A stretch of 21,670 bases of DNA from Bacillota bacterium (GCA_023439505.1 JAEXNR010000018.1:1-21670); one strand, 5' to 3'; shown: positions 5,961 through 14,490, counted from the first letter of the stretch. The notes: generated by a model from the letters alone, not told the origin. Made by a program: numbers and translations.

Positions 5961-8900
5961 ATGTCAAAAATTTCAATGACAGTTGATGGAAATACTGCGG
6001 CAGCTTATACCGCTTATGCCTTTACCGAGGTGGCAGCCATTTATCCGATTACTCCTTCCTCCGGTATGGCAGAATCTACGGATGAATGGGCTGCCAATGG
6101 CAGAAAGAATATCTTCGGGCAGGAAGTAAACGTTGTAGAGATGCAATCGGAAGCCGGTGCTGCAGGTGCATTTCATGGTTCACTGCAGGGTGGGGCATTA
6201 ACGACAACTTATACTGCATCTCAGGGACTGCTTTTGATGATTCCTAATATGTATAAGGTGGCAGGAGAACAATTGCCGGGGGTATTCCATGTCAGCGCCA
6301 GGGCAATCGCTGCCCATGCGCTCAATATCTTTGGAGATCATCAGGATGTAATGGCGACAAGACAAACCGGATGTGCCATGTTAGCTTCCGGATCAGTGCA
6401 GGAAGTAATGGATCTTGCTCCCATTGCTCATTTATCCGCAATCAAGGGAAGCCTTCCTTTTGTTCACTTCTTTGACGGCTTTCGTACCTCCCATGAGGTA
6501 CAAAAGGTAGAAGCACTGGAATACAGAGATTATGCTGAACTGGTGGATATGGAAGCCGTACAGCGATTTCGTGATAAAGCACTTTCTCCCAATCACCCGG
6601 TGATTCGGGGAACTGCTCAAAACTCCGATATTTACTTTCAGGGAAGAGAAGCATCCAATCCATTCTATGAGAATATTATTCCTATTGTAGAAACTTACAT
6701 GGAGAAAATGAGTAAATATACAGGGAGAAGCTATGATTTATTTGATTATTACGGTGATTCCCAGGCGGAGTATGTTATCATCGCAATGGGATCAGTAACA
6801 CAGACCATAGAGCAGACCATTGATTACTATAATAATCAGGGAGAAAAATACGGATTAATCAAGGTTCATTTATATCGGCCTTTCTCCATCCGCCATTTTC
6901 TGGATAAACTGCCCAAGTCTGTAAAAAAGATTGCAGTTCTTGACCGTACGAAGGAGCCGGGATCCGTCGGAGAACCACTTTATCTGGATGTAATATCCAG
7001 CTACAGTAATGAAAAGGATGCTCCACTAATTATCGGAGGGCGTTATGGACTTGGTTCCAAGGATACAAAGCCAAGCCATATCGCTGCTGTTTATGAGAAT
7101 TTAAAGAGAGATCAACCGAAAAATTCATTTACCATCGGTATTCATGATGACGTAACAGGGACGTCCTTAGAGCTTGCGGAGGAAATCAACACGGAACCCA
7201 AAGGAATGATTGCCTGTCAGATCTGGGGCCTTGGATCTGATGGTACAGTTGGCGCCAATAAACAGGCGGTAAAGATTATTGGTGATCATACGGACTTGAA
7301 GGTTCAGGCTTATTTTGACTACGATTCCAAGAAATCGGGCGGCTTAACGGTATCCCATCTTAGATTTGGCAAGGAACCCATCAAATCCACCTACCTGGTG
7401 TCCCATGCAGATTATGTGGCATGCCATAACCAATCCTATGTGAACAAATATGATTTATTAAAGAGCATTAAACCTGGTGGGATCTTTGTCCTTAACACCC
7501 AATGGACACAGGAAGAACTAGATCTCAATCTTCCGGGGCATTTAAAGAAAGCAATCGCAGACAAAAATGTGCGTTTCTATACCATTAATGCAATTAAAAT
7601 CGCTGAGGAGATCGGACTCGGAAATCGAATTAACATGGTAATGCAGGGGGCATTCTTCAAACTGACAAAAATTATCACAGAGGATGTCTATGTAACGGAA
7701 TTAAAGAATGTGATTCAGAAGATGTATGGAAAAAAGGGCGAAAAGATTGTAAAGATGAATCAGGATGCGCTGGATCAGGGAATTCAGGCAATTCATGAAA
7801 TAATAGTACCTGCCGGGTGGAAAACCTGCGATCACAGGGAGAATGGAAGCAGCAGGGAACCGGAATTTATCAGTAACGTGGTACGTCCCATGTCTGAATT
7901 AAAAGGAGGCGATTTACCTGTAAGCGCATTTGCAGGTAAGGAGGATGGAACCTTTCCCTCCGGTACGACGGCTTATGAAAAGCGTGGAATTGCTGTAAAT
8001 GTCCCGGAATGGATAGAAGAGAGATGTATTCAATGTAACCAATGTTCTTATATCTGCCCTCATTCCGTCATCCGTCCCTTCTTATTGGATGAGGAAGAAT
8101 TAAAACTTGCCCCGGAAGGTTTTGTTACAAAGAAGGCCAGCGGAAAAGCCTATGAGGGACTTCATTATAAAATTCAAATCAGTCCAATGGACTGTACCGG
8201 ATGCGGTAACTGTGCCGATATCTGTCCTGCCAAAGGGAAAGCCCTGATTATGCAGCCCATTCATACTCAGTTACCCAAGGAAATAGACAACTGGAACTTT
8301 GCAATGGATCAAGTTACTTTTAAGGAAAATCTGGCCTATGGTCCTTCCTTTAAAGAAAGTCAGTTTAAAACTCCTCTGATTGAGTTCTCCGGTGCCTGTG
8401 CAGGATGCGGTGAGACACCGTATATTAAATTGCTAACCCAATTATTCGGGGAGCGGATGATGATAGCCAATGCAACCGGCTGTTCTTCTATCTGGGCAGC
8501 CTCAGCACCTAGTACCGCCTATACGGTAAATAAGGAAGGAAAGGGACCCTCCTGGGCCAATTCACTGTTCGAGGATAATGCGGAATTTGGTTTTGGTATG
8601 TATCTTGCAGTAAAGCAATTGCGCGATAAATTGGAAAATGATATGCGTTTGCTGATGGATAAGAATGTGGAAGAGAAGATCAAAGAGGCATTCCATGACT
8701 GGATTCATTATAAAGAACAGGGAGATGCTTCAAAAGAAACCAGTAAAAAGGTAGTGAACGCGTTAGAAAATTTCATTTCTACAGATGTAGAATTAATGAA
8801 TTTGGTTGATGACATCAAAAAGAATAAGGATTATTTAGTCAAACGATCGGTTTGGCTCGTAGGCGGGGATGGTTGGGCTTATGATATCGGCTACGGCGGA

Positions 8901-9506
8901 CTGGATCATGTGATGTCTACCGGTGAGGATGTGAATATTCTGGTATTTGATACGGAGGTATATTCGAATACCGGAGGACAGGCATCGAAGTCGACGCCCA
9001 TTGCAGCAATTGCAAAGTTTGCTGCTTCCGGAAAGAAGCAGGGGAAGAAGGATCTTGGCAGAATGATGATGACCTATGGCAATGTCTATGTGGCACAGGT
9101 TGGAATCAATGCGGATAACGGACAGTTAATTAAGGCCTTTCGGGAAGCGGAAGCCCATCACGGTCCTTCGATCGTAATCGCTTATGCGCCTTGTATTAAT
9201 CATGGAATGAAAGAAGGCATGGGACGCAGTATGGCAACGATCAAAAAGGCTGTTATGGCTGGGTATTGGCATCTATATCGTTACAATCCTGCGTTAAAGG
9301 AACAGGGTAAGAATCCGTTCGTCCTGGATTCCAAGGAACCGACAGAGAGCTTTCGTGATTTTATTATGGGACAGGTTCGTTACAGTTCCTTAGAGAAAGC
9401 ATTTCCGGATCAGGCTGAAGAATTATTTCAACAGGCACAGGAGCATGCAATGGAACGTTATGAGATTTATAAGAACATGGCACAAAGTGATTCTATATCA
9501 GTATGA
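5961..9506 (+). CDS. nifJ: Pyruvate:ferredoxin (flavodoxin) oxidoreductase, single-chain
   Basis: 1181 aa, the full length of single-polypeptide PFOR; AAGGAGAGG precedes the ATG. It converts pyruvate and CoA to acetyl-CoA and CO2, reducing ferredoxin, in the cytoplasm. Seen: N-terminal pyrimidine-binding domain (AIYPITPSSGMAE, GALTTTYTASQGLLLM); the FDYDSKKSGGLTVSHLRFG segment of the gamma domain, here as YDSKKSGG and LTVSHLRFG; two 2x[4Fe-4S] motifs at C689/692/695/699 and C745/748/751/755; the proximal cluster ligands C813, C816, C841 and C1078, matching the pattern C812/C815/C840/C1071 known from Desulfovibrio africanus; and the TPP/Mg motif GDGWAYDIGYGG with VYSNTGGQ. All domains look intact. 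It follows the small spore-type gene by 17 nt and ends at a terminator. The single-cluster ferredoxin at 17168-17356 is a plausible acceptor. Confidence 0.98.
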   Translation: MSKISMTVDGNTAAAYTAYAFTEVAAIYPITPSSGMAESTDEWAANGRKNIFGQEVNVVEMQSEAGAAGAFHGSLQGGALTTTYTASQGLLLMIPNMYKVAGEQLPGVFHVSARAIAAHALNIFGDHQDVMATRQTGCAMLASGSVQEVMDLAPIAHLSAIKGSLPFVHFFDGFRTSHEVQKVEALEYRDYAELVDMEAVQRFRDKALSPNHPVIRGTAQNSDIYFQGREASNPFYENIIPIVETYMEKMSKYTGRSYDLFDYYGDSQAEYVIIAMGSVTQTIEQTIDYYNNQGEKYGLIKVHLYRPFSIRHFLDKLPKSVKKIAVLDRTKEPGSVGEPLYLDVISSYSNEKDAPLIIGGRYGLGSKDTKPSHIAAVYENLKRDQPKNSFTIGIHDDVTGTSLELAEEINTEPKGMIACQIWGLGSDGTVGANKQAVKIIGDHTDLKVQAYFDYDSKKSGGLTVSHLRFGKEPIKSTYLVSHADYVACHNQSYVNKYDLLKSIKPGGIFVLNTQWTQEELDLNLPGHLKKAIADKNVRFYTINAIKIAEEIGLGNRINMVMQGAFFKLTKIITEDVYVTELKNVIQKMYGKKGEKIVKMNQDALDQGIQAIHEIIVPAGWKTCDHRENGSSREPEFISNVVRPMSELKGGDLPVSAFAGKEDGTFPSGTTAYEKRGIAVNVPEWIEERCIQCNQCSYICPHSVIRPFLLDEEELKLAPEGFVTKKASGKAYEGLHYKIQISPMDCTGCGNCADICPAKGKALIMQPIHTQLPKEIDNWNFAMDQVTFKENLAYGPSFKESQFKTPLIEFSGACAGCGETPYIKLLTQLFGERMMIANATGCSSIWAASAPSTAYTVNKEGKGPSWANSLFEDNAEFGFGMYLAVKQLRDKLENDMRLLMDKNVEEKIKEAFHDWIHYKEQGDASKETSKKVVNALENFISTDVELMNLVDDIKKNKDYLVKRSVWLVGGDGWAYDIGYGGLDHVMSTGEDVNILVFDTEVYSNTGGQASKSTPIAAIAKFAASGKKQGKKDLGRMMMTYGNVYVAQVGINADNGQLIKAFREAEAHHGPSIVIAYAPCINHGMKEGMGRSMATIKKAVMAGYWHLYRYNPALKEQGKNPFVLDSKEPTESFRDFIMGQVRYSSLEKAFPDQAEELFQQAQEHAMERYEIYKNMAQSDSISV

Positions 9507-9602
9507 TAAATTAATATGGCCGGTAACAAGTACAGAATTTTCATGAAAGTAAACTGTGGATCAAAAATCTTGTGAGATCTGATGGTTTCGTAAGGGCTGT
9601 TA

Positions 9603-9641
9603 AAAGGACTGGATATGATTAAAAACTATATTCAGTCCTTT
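9603..9641 (+). terminator. Terminator after PFOR
   Basis: AAAGGACTGGATAT (9603-9616) pairs with ATATTCAGTCCTTT (9628-9641), 14 pairs with one G-U, loop of 11 nt. The T-run is short and lies mostly in the stem, so termination may be partial. Confidence 0.65.
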
Positions 9642-9646
9642 ATGGT

Positions 9647-9678
9647 ACCCAGAATAAGAATACAAAACTTATCTGGGT
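9647..9678 (+). other. Second hairpin downstream of PFOR
   Basis: ACCCAGAATAAG (9647-9658) pairs with CTTATCTGGGT (9668-9678) with one bulged base. No T-run follows, so it is not a standard terminator; it may protect the 3' end or be part of the leader of the next unit. Confidence 0.4.
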
Positions 9679-9728
9679 GAAATTAGCGATATTGGCTGAA
9701 ATTTGAAACACACAATGGAAGAGCAGCC

Positions 9729-9848
9729 ATGATAAGTGAATTTGACCATTTTCCTCCATGGGGAAAGGAAAACCATGGTATGACACCTATTATTTACATG
9801 CAGAAAAACATGAATCTGTACTTCGTGTTTAATGAATCTATGATATAA
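9729..9848 (+). CDS. Possible 39-aa small protein
   Basis: ATG at 9729 with GGAAGAG ending 5 nt upstream opens a 39-codon frame. The predicted product begins MISEFDHFPPWGKENHGM and continues TPIIYMQKNMNLYF to a TAA at 9846. Composition is protein-like (PPWGKENHG), with no membrane segment or recognised family. The frame ends inside the extended -10 of the next gene. It may be a genuine small protein, a gene remnant, or chance; a nearby CCATGG-containing imperfect inverted repeat (9744-9779) lies inside it. Confidence 0.3.
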   Translation: MISEFDHFPPWGKENHGMTPIIYMQKNMNLYFVFNESMI

Positions 9849-9849
9849 T
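9841..9849 (+). promoter_or_regulatory. Extended -10 promoter for the DUF6514-like gene
   Basis: TGATATAAT combines an extended -10 (TGN) with a perfect TATAAT (9844-9849). The -35 region (CTTCGT, 9821-9826) is poor, as is common for extended -10 promoters. The start codon lies 65 nt downstream. Confidence 0.55.
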
Positions 9850-9913
9850 GATGTTGTCATTAATAAGGTTGATATGCGGTCAGATATTTTACTATGAAGA
9901 GGGGTGGCGATGC

Positions 9914-10180
9914 GTGATCGAACAGACTTTAAAATCCAGAACAAGATCTATGAAAATGGAAATTACAGATGTGGTTTATAAACTGAGTTTTAAGAATGCG
10001 TTTTATAGCTTTGAATGTTATAAGGATGACTGTGACAAACAGGATAGCGATAATTTTTGCTTCATTGAGGATTTTACGGATGATGAGGGATTAGCCGAAG
10101 ATTTTCTTTATAAAATGGCGAAAGGCAAAGTATTTCCAATACATATTAAAGATATGGTAGAAGATTATTTCACAGTATAA
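9914..10180 (+). CDS. Small DUF6514-like protein of unknown function
   Basis: 88 aa from a GTG at 9914, placed 6 nt after GGGGTGG; the ATG at 9910 is out of frame and closes after 23 codons, and the upstream part of the open frame (from 9848) has no ribosome binding site. Seen: N-terminal MIEQTLKSRT, then VVYKLSFKNAFYSFECYKDDC, here as VVYKLSFKNAF and YSFECYKDDC, an acidic stretch FIEDFTDDEGLAEDF and the ending PIHIKDMVEDYF. The ending resembles the PIHLxDVVEDF tail I recall for DUF6514, a clostridial family without known function; the assignment is tentative. Four or so cysteines occur in the middle. No signal peptide or membrane segment. It is followed by a hairpin-rich non-coding region. 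Confidence 0.65.
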   Translation: MIEQTLKSRTRSMKMEITDVVYKLSFKNAFYSFECYKDDCDKQDSDNFCFIEDFTDDEGLAEDFLYKMAKGKVFPIHIKDMVEDYFTV

Positions 10181-10181
10181 T

Positions 10182-10320
10182 TAGTGGGGATGGAAAACTT
10201 ATTCCCACGTGGGAATGGATAGCAATTCACACATTGAGTTCGTGCGTGTGGCAAACAACACGCATGAACGGTAGTTTGCTGTTAACGGTATCTATATGAT
10301 TCCCCCATATAATCATATAG
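10182..10320 (+). other. Hairpin-rich non-coding stretch (possible structured RNA)
   Basis: Four elements are visible. A 16-bp perfect palindrome ATTCCCACGTGGGAAT spans 10201-10216. The same ATTCCCAC can instead pair with GTGGGGAT upstream (from about 10183), giving two mutually exclusive folds. GTTCGTGCGTGT (10238-10249) pairs with ACACGCATGAAC (10258-10269) over an 8-nt loop. CTATATGATT (10292-10301) pairs perfectly with AATCATATAG (10311-10320). The terminator at 10373-10416 closes the region. It may be the 3' UTR of the 9914 gene or a small RNA. Confidence 0.5.
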
Positions 10321-10372
10321 AATGGAAGATACTTAAGCGGAAAATTGACTGCATAAATATGTGACTAAAAGA

Positions 10373-10416
10373 GACTGTTTCAGATTACTTTGTAAAAGTA
10401 CGGAGACAGTCTTTTT
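10373..10416 (+). terminator. Intrinsic terminator before the ger operon
   Basis: GACTGTTTC (10373-10381) pairs with GAGACAGTC (10403-10411), nine pairs with one G-U, followed by TTTTT. The loop contains a small TACTTT/AAAGTA helix. Confidence 0.8.
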
Positions 10417-10462
10417 GTTGTCCCCTGATGGGATTGCAGAAGGAAATAACTTGTTCGATTGT

Positions 10463-10491
10463 GCATATTTGTAAGGAAATGAGACAAAATA
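10463..10491 (+). promoter_or_regulatory. Candidate sigma-G (forespore) promoter of the ger operon
   Basis: GCATA (10463-10467), 17-nt spacer, CAAAATA (10485-10491), 36 nt before the gerXA start. It fits the sigma-G pattern known from Bacillus subtilis (GCATR, about 17-18 nt, CANNNTA), and ger operons are normally forespore-expressed. Matching is by eye. Confidence 0.45.
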
Positions 10492-10527
10492 AGGTTTGTG
10501 AATGATTTTATGGAAAGAAGGATGAGT

Positions 10528-11982
10528 ATGGATCATGTGATAAATTCCCAGCAAATCAAGACTTTATTTCAAAAAAGCAGTGATGTCTTGGTTCGGCCGA
10601 TCAAAATAAGTCAGAACAATATTACAGTGCATATATTTTGCGTAGACGGGCTGGTCAATGATACCCTATTCGATCAGTCGGTCTTTCGATCCTTGTTAAC
10701 AGATCCTTATCTGGCAGAAGTTAAAACAGAACGAACCTTAATGGAGTATATGTTAAACGGCGGATCTAATCATGTCTTTATGACAGAGGAAAGCGATTAT
10801 GATAAGCTTCTAAAAGAAGTGATGAGTGGAATGATCGCCCTGATTTTTGATGGAGAACAAAAGGCCATCGTCTATGATATCCGTGCTTTTGAGAAACGAT
10901 CGATTCAGGAACCTCAGGAAGAAGGCGTTATGAAGGGAGCCAAGGATTCCTTTATTGAGGTCATGAGGATGAATACAGCTCAAATCAGAAGAAGAATCCG
11001 CTCAGAGTATCTGGTGATCGAGGGCTTAACAGTGGGCAGGGTATCAAAAACGGATATTTCACTGGTATACGTCAGTAACATAGCAGATATGAATACGGTG
11101 AATAAGATACGGGAGAAGATTAATCGGATTGACATTGACAATATTTCCACCCCGGCATTTATTGAGGAATATCTGGTTGAGAATAAAGCAAGTATCTTTC
11201 CCCAGATCATGTATACACAAAGACCGGACAGGGTTTCTGCCAATCTGTCCGATGGTCGGATTGCCATTGTTGTTGACGGAATTCCTTTTGTCTACTTGCT
11301 GCCCTGTCAGTTTGCGATGCTGATGCAGTCTCCGGAGGATTATGCCAATCATTATTTCGTCGGCTCATCTCTGCGTTTCATCCGATATATAGCCATTGTT
11401 ATTACATTATTTCTACCGGCGTTTTACATTGCAGCTACAACTTATCAGAATCAGATGCTGCCGGTACAACTGGCATTATCCACCCAGAAGGCAAAGCAGA
11501 ATGTTCCTTTTTCCTCTTCTGCCGAGGTAATGGGATTGTTGATTGCATTTGAAATCCTCATTGAAGCAGGATTAAGACTTCCTAAAACCGTAGGAACGGC
11601 CATGTCCATTCTGGGAGGTCTTGTAGTGGGTCAGTCAGCGGTAGCTGCAAATCTGATTTCCCCTGCGGTGGTTGTTATTGTGGCGCTGGCGGGAATCGCA
11701 GGCTTTATCCTGCCAAATCAGGATCTGAGCAGTGGTATCCGTCTGTCCCGGTTTATATTAGCGATACTGGCAGCCGTGGGAGGGTTTTTTGGACTGGTCA
11801 TCGGGTTGTTCTTATTGATCATTCATCTTTGCAGTCTGGATAATTATGGGACAGCCTATCTGTCTCCTTTTGTAGATGTTGATGAAAGTAACCACAGAGA
11901 TACTATTTTCCGGTTCCCGGTTAAATATTTTAAAAAAAGGCCTCAGAAAATTGCGCCGGAAAACCGTATCAAGCAAAAATGA
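10528..11982 (+). CDS. Spore germination receptor subunit A (GerA/GerXA family)
   Basis: 484 aa. The ATG at 10528 is 6 nt after AAGAAGG; earlier in-frame GTG/ATG codons lack a site. The A subunit is a membrane component of the germinant receptor in the spore inner membrane, and recent work on GerA treats it as an oligomeric channel. Seen: a hydrophilic N-terminal domain (about 1-240) with the family segment VEGLTVGRVSKTD and the DIDNISTPAFIEEYL region, then hydrophobic segments near residues 255-268, 283-306, 332-345, 358-397 and 410-438. Family signatures are EAGLRLPKTVGTAMSILGG, split here as EAGLRLPKTVGTA and MSILGGLVVGQSAV, and the QRPDRVSANLSDGRIAI segment (QRPDR then DGRIAI). The C-terminal tail is basic (KKRPQK). 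First gene of the A-C-small-B operon; 18 nt to gerXC. Confidence 0.96.
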   Translation: MDHVINSQQIKTLFQKSSDVLVRPIKISQNNITVHIFCVDGLVNDTLFDQSVFRSLLTDPYLAEVKTERTLMEYMLNGGSNHVFMTEESDYDKLLKEVMSGMIALIFDGEQKAIVYDIRAFEKRSIQEPQEEGVMKGAKDSFIEVMRMNTAQIRRRIRSEYLVIEGLTVGRVSKTDISLVYVSNIADMNTVNKIREKINRIDIDNISTPAFIEEYLVENKASIFPQIMYTQRPDRVSANLSDGRIAIVVDGIPFVYLLPCQFAMLMQSPEDYANHYFVGSSLRFIRYIAIVITLFLPAFYIAATTYQNQMLPVQLALSTQKAKQNVPFSSSAEVMGLLIAFEILIEAGLRLPKTVGTAMSILGGLVVGQSAVAANLISPAVVVIVALAGIAGFILPNQDLSSGIRLSRFILAILAAVGGFFGLVIGLFLLIIHLCSLDNYGTAYLSPFVDVDESNHRDTIFRFPVKYFKKRPQKIAPENRIKQK

Positions 11983-12000
11983 ATGGAGGGAAGCGTATTT

Positions 12001-13125
12001 ATGAAAAGAATTCTGTTACTACTTATCATACCCTTCCTGCTGTGTGGCTGCACCCATGATATGAACAAACAGGAAATAGATGATATTGATCTGGTTCTGC
12101 TGTTAGGGATTGATTATACTGACAATTCCGGATATACGGTAACCGCGTTGTATAATTCCGGGCAGTCGGCCGGTGCGGGAGGGGAAGGAGAATCCGATTC
12201 TTCGGGGCAGGGTACAGAAACGAAGATTCAAGGTCGCGGTAACTCACCCTATGAAGCCCTGGAAAATTTAAAACAAAAAAATAAAAAAGTAATTTCCCTG
12301 GCTCATACCGGCTACTTTCTGGTGGGAGCAGGCGCAGCCGGAAATGGGATAGATCAATGTCTGGATTTTCTGTCCAGAGATGAAACCATTAAAATGGAAT
12401 CCCTGGTATTTATTACTAAGGATATGGATGCAGCGGATTTTATTGATGAGGGATTGCAGGAGAAACAGGTAATCCATGAGAATATTGAAGCAATCGATAA
12501 GAAGCAGCAGGAGATGATTACCAGAAATGATAATACCCTTGTAAATCTTGTAAACGGCATGAAGCAGACCACGTCCAGTTTGCTGATCCCATATCTTCAA
12601 GCAAAGGATAAGAACTTTGTTATAGCGGGCTATGCCGTATTTGATAAATTGAAATTGAAAGATTATCTGGATTATGATACTTCAAGCGGTGTGAACTTTA
12701 TTAAAAACATAATACGAAGTTACCCGATATATTTGAATAATCAAGCTTCGCTTGCGCTGTCTTATTCTAAGACGAAATTAAAATCCGATATCAAAGATGG
12801 GATCATTCATATAAAGATTCAGGTTGATTTTGAAACGATGATTAAAGAGGTGATAACGAAGGATAATTTATTTACCCCGGATGGATTAGAAAAACTCAGA
12901 ACGCAACAAAGTATCTATGTAAAGAATATTGTTCGTAAAGCAGCGAACTATTCCCTTGTTTCCGGGCTTGATATACTACAGGTAGCACGTTTGGTGGAGA
13001 ATCAACATGTGAAGGAATGGAAGACGTATGAGAAGAATTGGGTGGAATATATTCCTAACATCCAATATGATTTTACCATTCATTCTAAGGTTACCAAATC
13101 ATTTATCCAAGGCAATGAGCGATGA
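12001..13125 (+). CDS. Spore germination lipoprotein, Ger(x)C family
   Basis: 374 aa from the ATG at 12001, preceded by GGAGGG at spacing 10; an in-frame ATG at 11983 would put extra residues before the signal peptide. Seen: a lipoprotein signal peptide MKRILLLLIIPFLLCGC with lipidation at Cys17, then the family's opening (EIDDIDLVLLLGIDY), SPYEALENLKQKNKKVISLAHTGYFLVG in parts as SPYEALENL and AHTGYFLVG, and the C-terminal domain with the VKEWKTYEKNW segment that ends most GerC proteins. It is the outer-face lipoprotein of the germinant receptor. A Gly/Ser-rich insert (SAGAGGEGESDSSGQG, about residues 58-73) is not something I expect in the family core and is probably a surface loop. The stop overlaps the next start by 4 nt (ATGA). 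Confidence 0.95.
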   Translation: MKRILLLLIIPFLLCGCTHDMNKQEIDDIDLVLLLGIDYTDNSGYTVTALYNSGQSAGAGGEGESDSSGQGTETKIQGRGNSPYEALENLKQKNKKVISLAHTGYFLVGAGAAGNGIDQCLDFLSRDETIKMESLVFITKDMDAADFIDEGLQEKQVIHENIEAIDKKQQEMITRNDNTLVNLVNGMKQTTSSLLIPYLQAKDKNFVIAGYAVFDKLKLKDYLDYDTSSGVNFIKNIIRSYPIYLNNQASLALSYSKTKLKSDIKDGIIHIKIQVDFETMIKEVITKDNLFTPDGLEKLRTQQSIYVKNIVRKAANYSLVSGLDILQVARLVENQHVKEWKTYEKNWVEYIPNIQYDFTIHSKVTKSFIQGNER

Positions 13126-13352
13126 GAGGGCATTGCAGTGATAGAAAGGGCATGGTTATTACTATGATTTATATTTTTGGCGCTTCTCTGGTCTATACGT
13201 TCATCAAGCAGAAAGATCAGCTTTTAAGTGTAAAACGAAATTTATTTCTTTTTTTATTGCTATCCTTGATTGGTATGGTGTTAGGTATTTTTTATATAAT
13301 AAATCCCTATTTGCCGAGCATTACCTATCTGCTGGAAAAGTATATGAAATGA
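13122..13352 (+). CDS. Small two-helix membrane protein in the ger operon
   Basis: Up to 76 aa. The ATG at 13122 overlaps the gerXC stop in ATGA and has AAGG 9 nt upstream, suggesting coupling; in-frame ATGs at 13152 and 13164 are alternatives, the latter giving a 62-residue core starting MIYIFGASLVYTF. Seen: two hydrophobic segments (about residues 15-29 and 41-62 of the long form) separated by a basic loop QKDQLLSVKRN, and a short charged tail. I do not recognise a family. Small D-type membrane proteins are known to accompany some Bacillus ger receptors (GerD-like or GerUD/GerVB-type accessory ORFs), and position between gerXC and gerXB suggests a comparable modulatory subunit; this is inference. 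It ends 10 nt before the gerXB start. Confidence 0.7.
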   Translation: MRGHCSDRKGMVITMIYIFGASLVYTFIKQKDQLLSVKRNLFLFLLLSLIGMVLGIFYIINPYLPSITYLLEKYMK

Positions 13353-13362
13353 GGTGGATCGA

Positions 13363-14463
13363 TTGAACAAAGAAGTTTCCCTGAGACAAATCGCATATAC
13401 ATTTCTGTTCATTTCCCTGGCACAGCTTTTGAGACAGCTTCCAACTGCCCTTGCACAGACAGCCGGAAGAAGCGGATATCTAAGTCCTCTATGGTCAGTT
13501 ATTGTGATGGTTCCAATTACTGCTATTATTATCGTGCTGATTAAGGCCTTTCCCGGTATGAATTTTTATGAGATTATGGTTCAACTGATCGGAAAGCTCC
13601 TCGCCAAGCTTTTTATCCTGTTTTATTTTCTTTGGATTTTGCTGGGAATCACAACGAAAATCAATGCCTATTCTATGACATTACAGTTCACCCTGATGCC
13701 GCAGACCCGTTCTGATTTTTTTATGGTGATTCTGATTGTCTTAGTCTATTACGCATTAATGAGGGGAATGAAAGCTGTATTTCGTTTCTCTGAATTTACA
13801 TTGGGTACGATCCTGGTATTTTTCATTGTTTTATTTATCTGTGCGTTCTCGAAACTGCGACTGGAGTATTTGCTGCCGATTTCCACCACGTACCTGCCGG
13901 AAACTTTGTGGGCTTCCAAGCATGTTCTTGCAATCGGCGGAAATATTATTCTGGCATTGTTTTTTGCTGATAAATTCGGAATAATGGTGACAAAATTTCA
14001 GATTAGAAAGCTATGGTATGCAATTTTGGTGTTTACCGTTTTGAGCTTCCTTTTAACGGTATTTACTTATGGTGTTACAGGAGCAAGCCTTACCTCCATA
14101 CTGCCTTTTCCTTTCTATATTACGGTAAAAAGCATCTCCTTCTTTAATCTTATGGAACGGTTTGAGGTATTGGTGACAGTAATTTGTGTCTTATCCGATT
14201 TTATATCCATCTGTATCTTTGCCATCATCTTAATCAGAAGTTTTGAGTGGTTATTTGGTTTGAAACCGAATAATTATATCTTTGTTCCGATGACAGTAAT
14301 TGTATTTTATCTGACATACTACATTAGTAGTACGCAGTTTGAATCGAATTATCTATATAAGAATGTGATAGAGAATCTTAATCTGGTCTTTGAACTTATG
14401 GTACCGCTGTTCCTTGGCTTCATTTATCTCTTAAAACGTAATAAAATTAAAAATCAGTATTAA
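13363..14463 (+). CDS. Spore germination permease-like subunit B (GerB/GerXB family)
   Basis: 366 aa. The start is taken as TTG at 13363, 5 nt after AGGTGG; a GTG at 13354 lies inside that ribosome binding site and is less likely. Starting here also gives the family's usual beginning (MNKEVSLRQIAY, compare the typical xISxxQ). Seen: about ten hydrophobic segments across the whole length, with the first AYTFLFISLAQLLRQLP, segments FILFYFLWILLGITTK and FFMVILIVLVYYALMRG, and the last FELMVPLFLGFIYLL. Known: B subunits belong to the APC transporter superfamily, bind the germinant (amino acids in characterised cases) and sit in the spore inner membrane with GerA and GerC. The germinant here cannot be predicted. 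No terminator is visible in the 27 nt before the convergent gene. Confidence 0.95.
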   Translation: MNKEVSLRQIAYTFLFISLAQLLRQLPTALAQTAGRSGYLSPLWSVIVMVPITAIIIVLIKAFPGMNFYEIMVQLIGKLLAKLFILFYFLWILLGITTKINAYSMTLQFTLMPQTRSDFFMVILIVLVYYALMRGMKAVFRFSEFTLGTILVFFIVLFICAFSKLRLEYLLPISTTYLPETLWASKHVLAIGGNIILALFFADKFGIMVTKFQIRKLWYAILVFTVLSFLLTVFTYGVTGASLTSILPFPFYITVKSISFFNLMERFEVLVTVICVLSDFISICIFAIILIRSFEWLFGLKPNNYIFVPMTVIVFYLTYYISSTQFESNYLYKNVIENLNLVFELMVPLFLGFIYLLKRNKIKNQY

Positions 14464-14490
14464 AAATAAGGACATCCATCGGTTGCTTTG

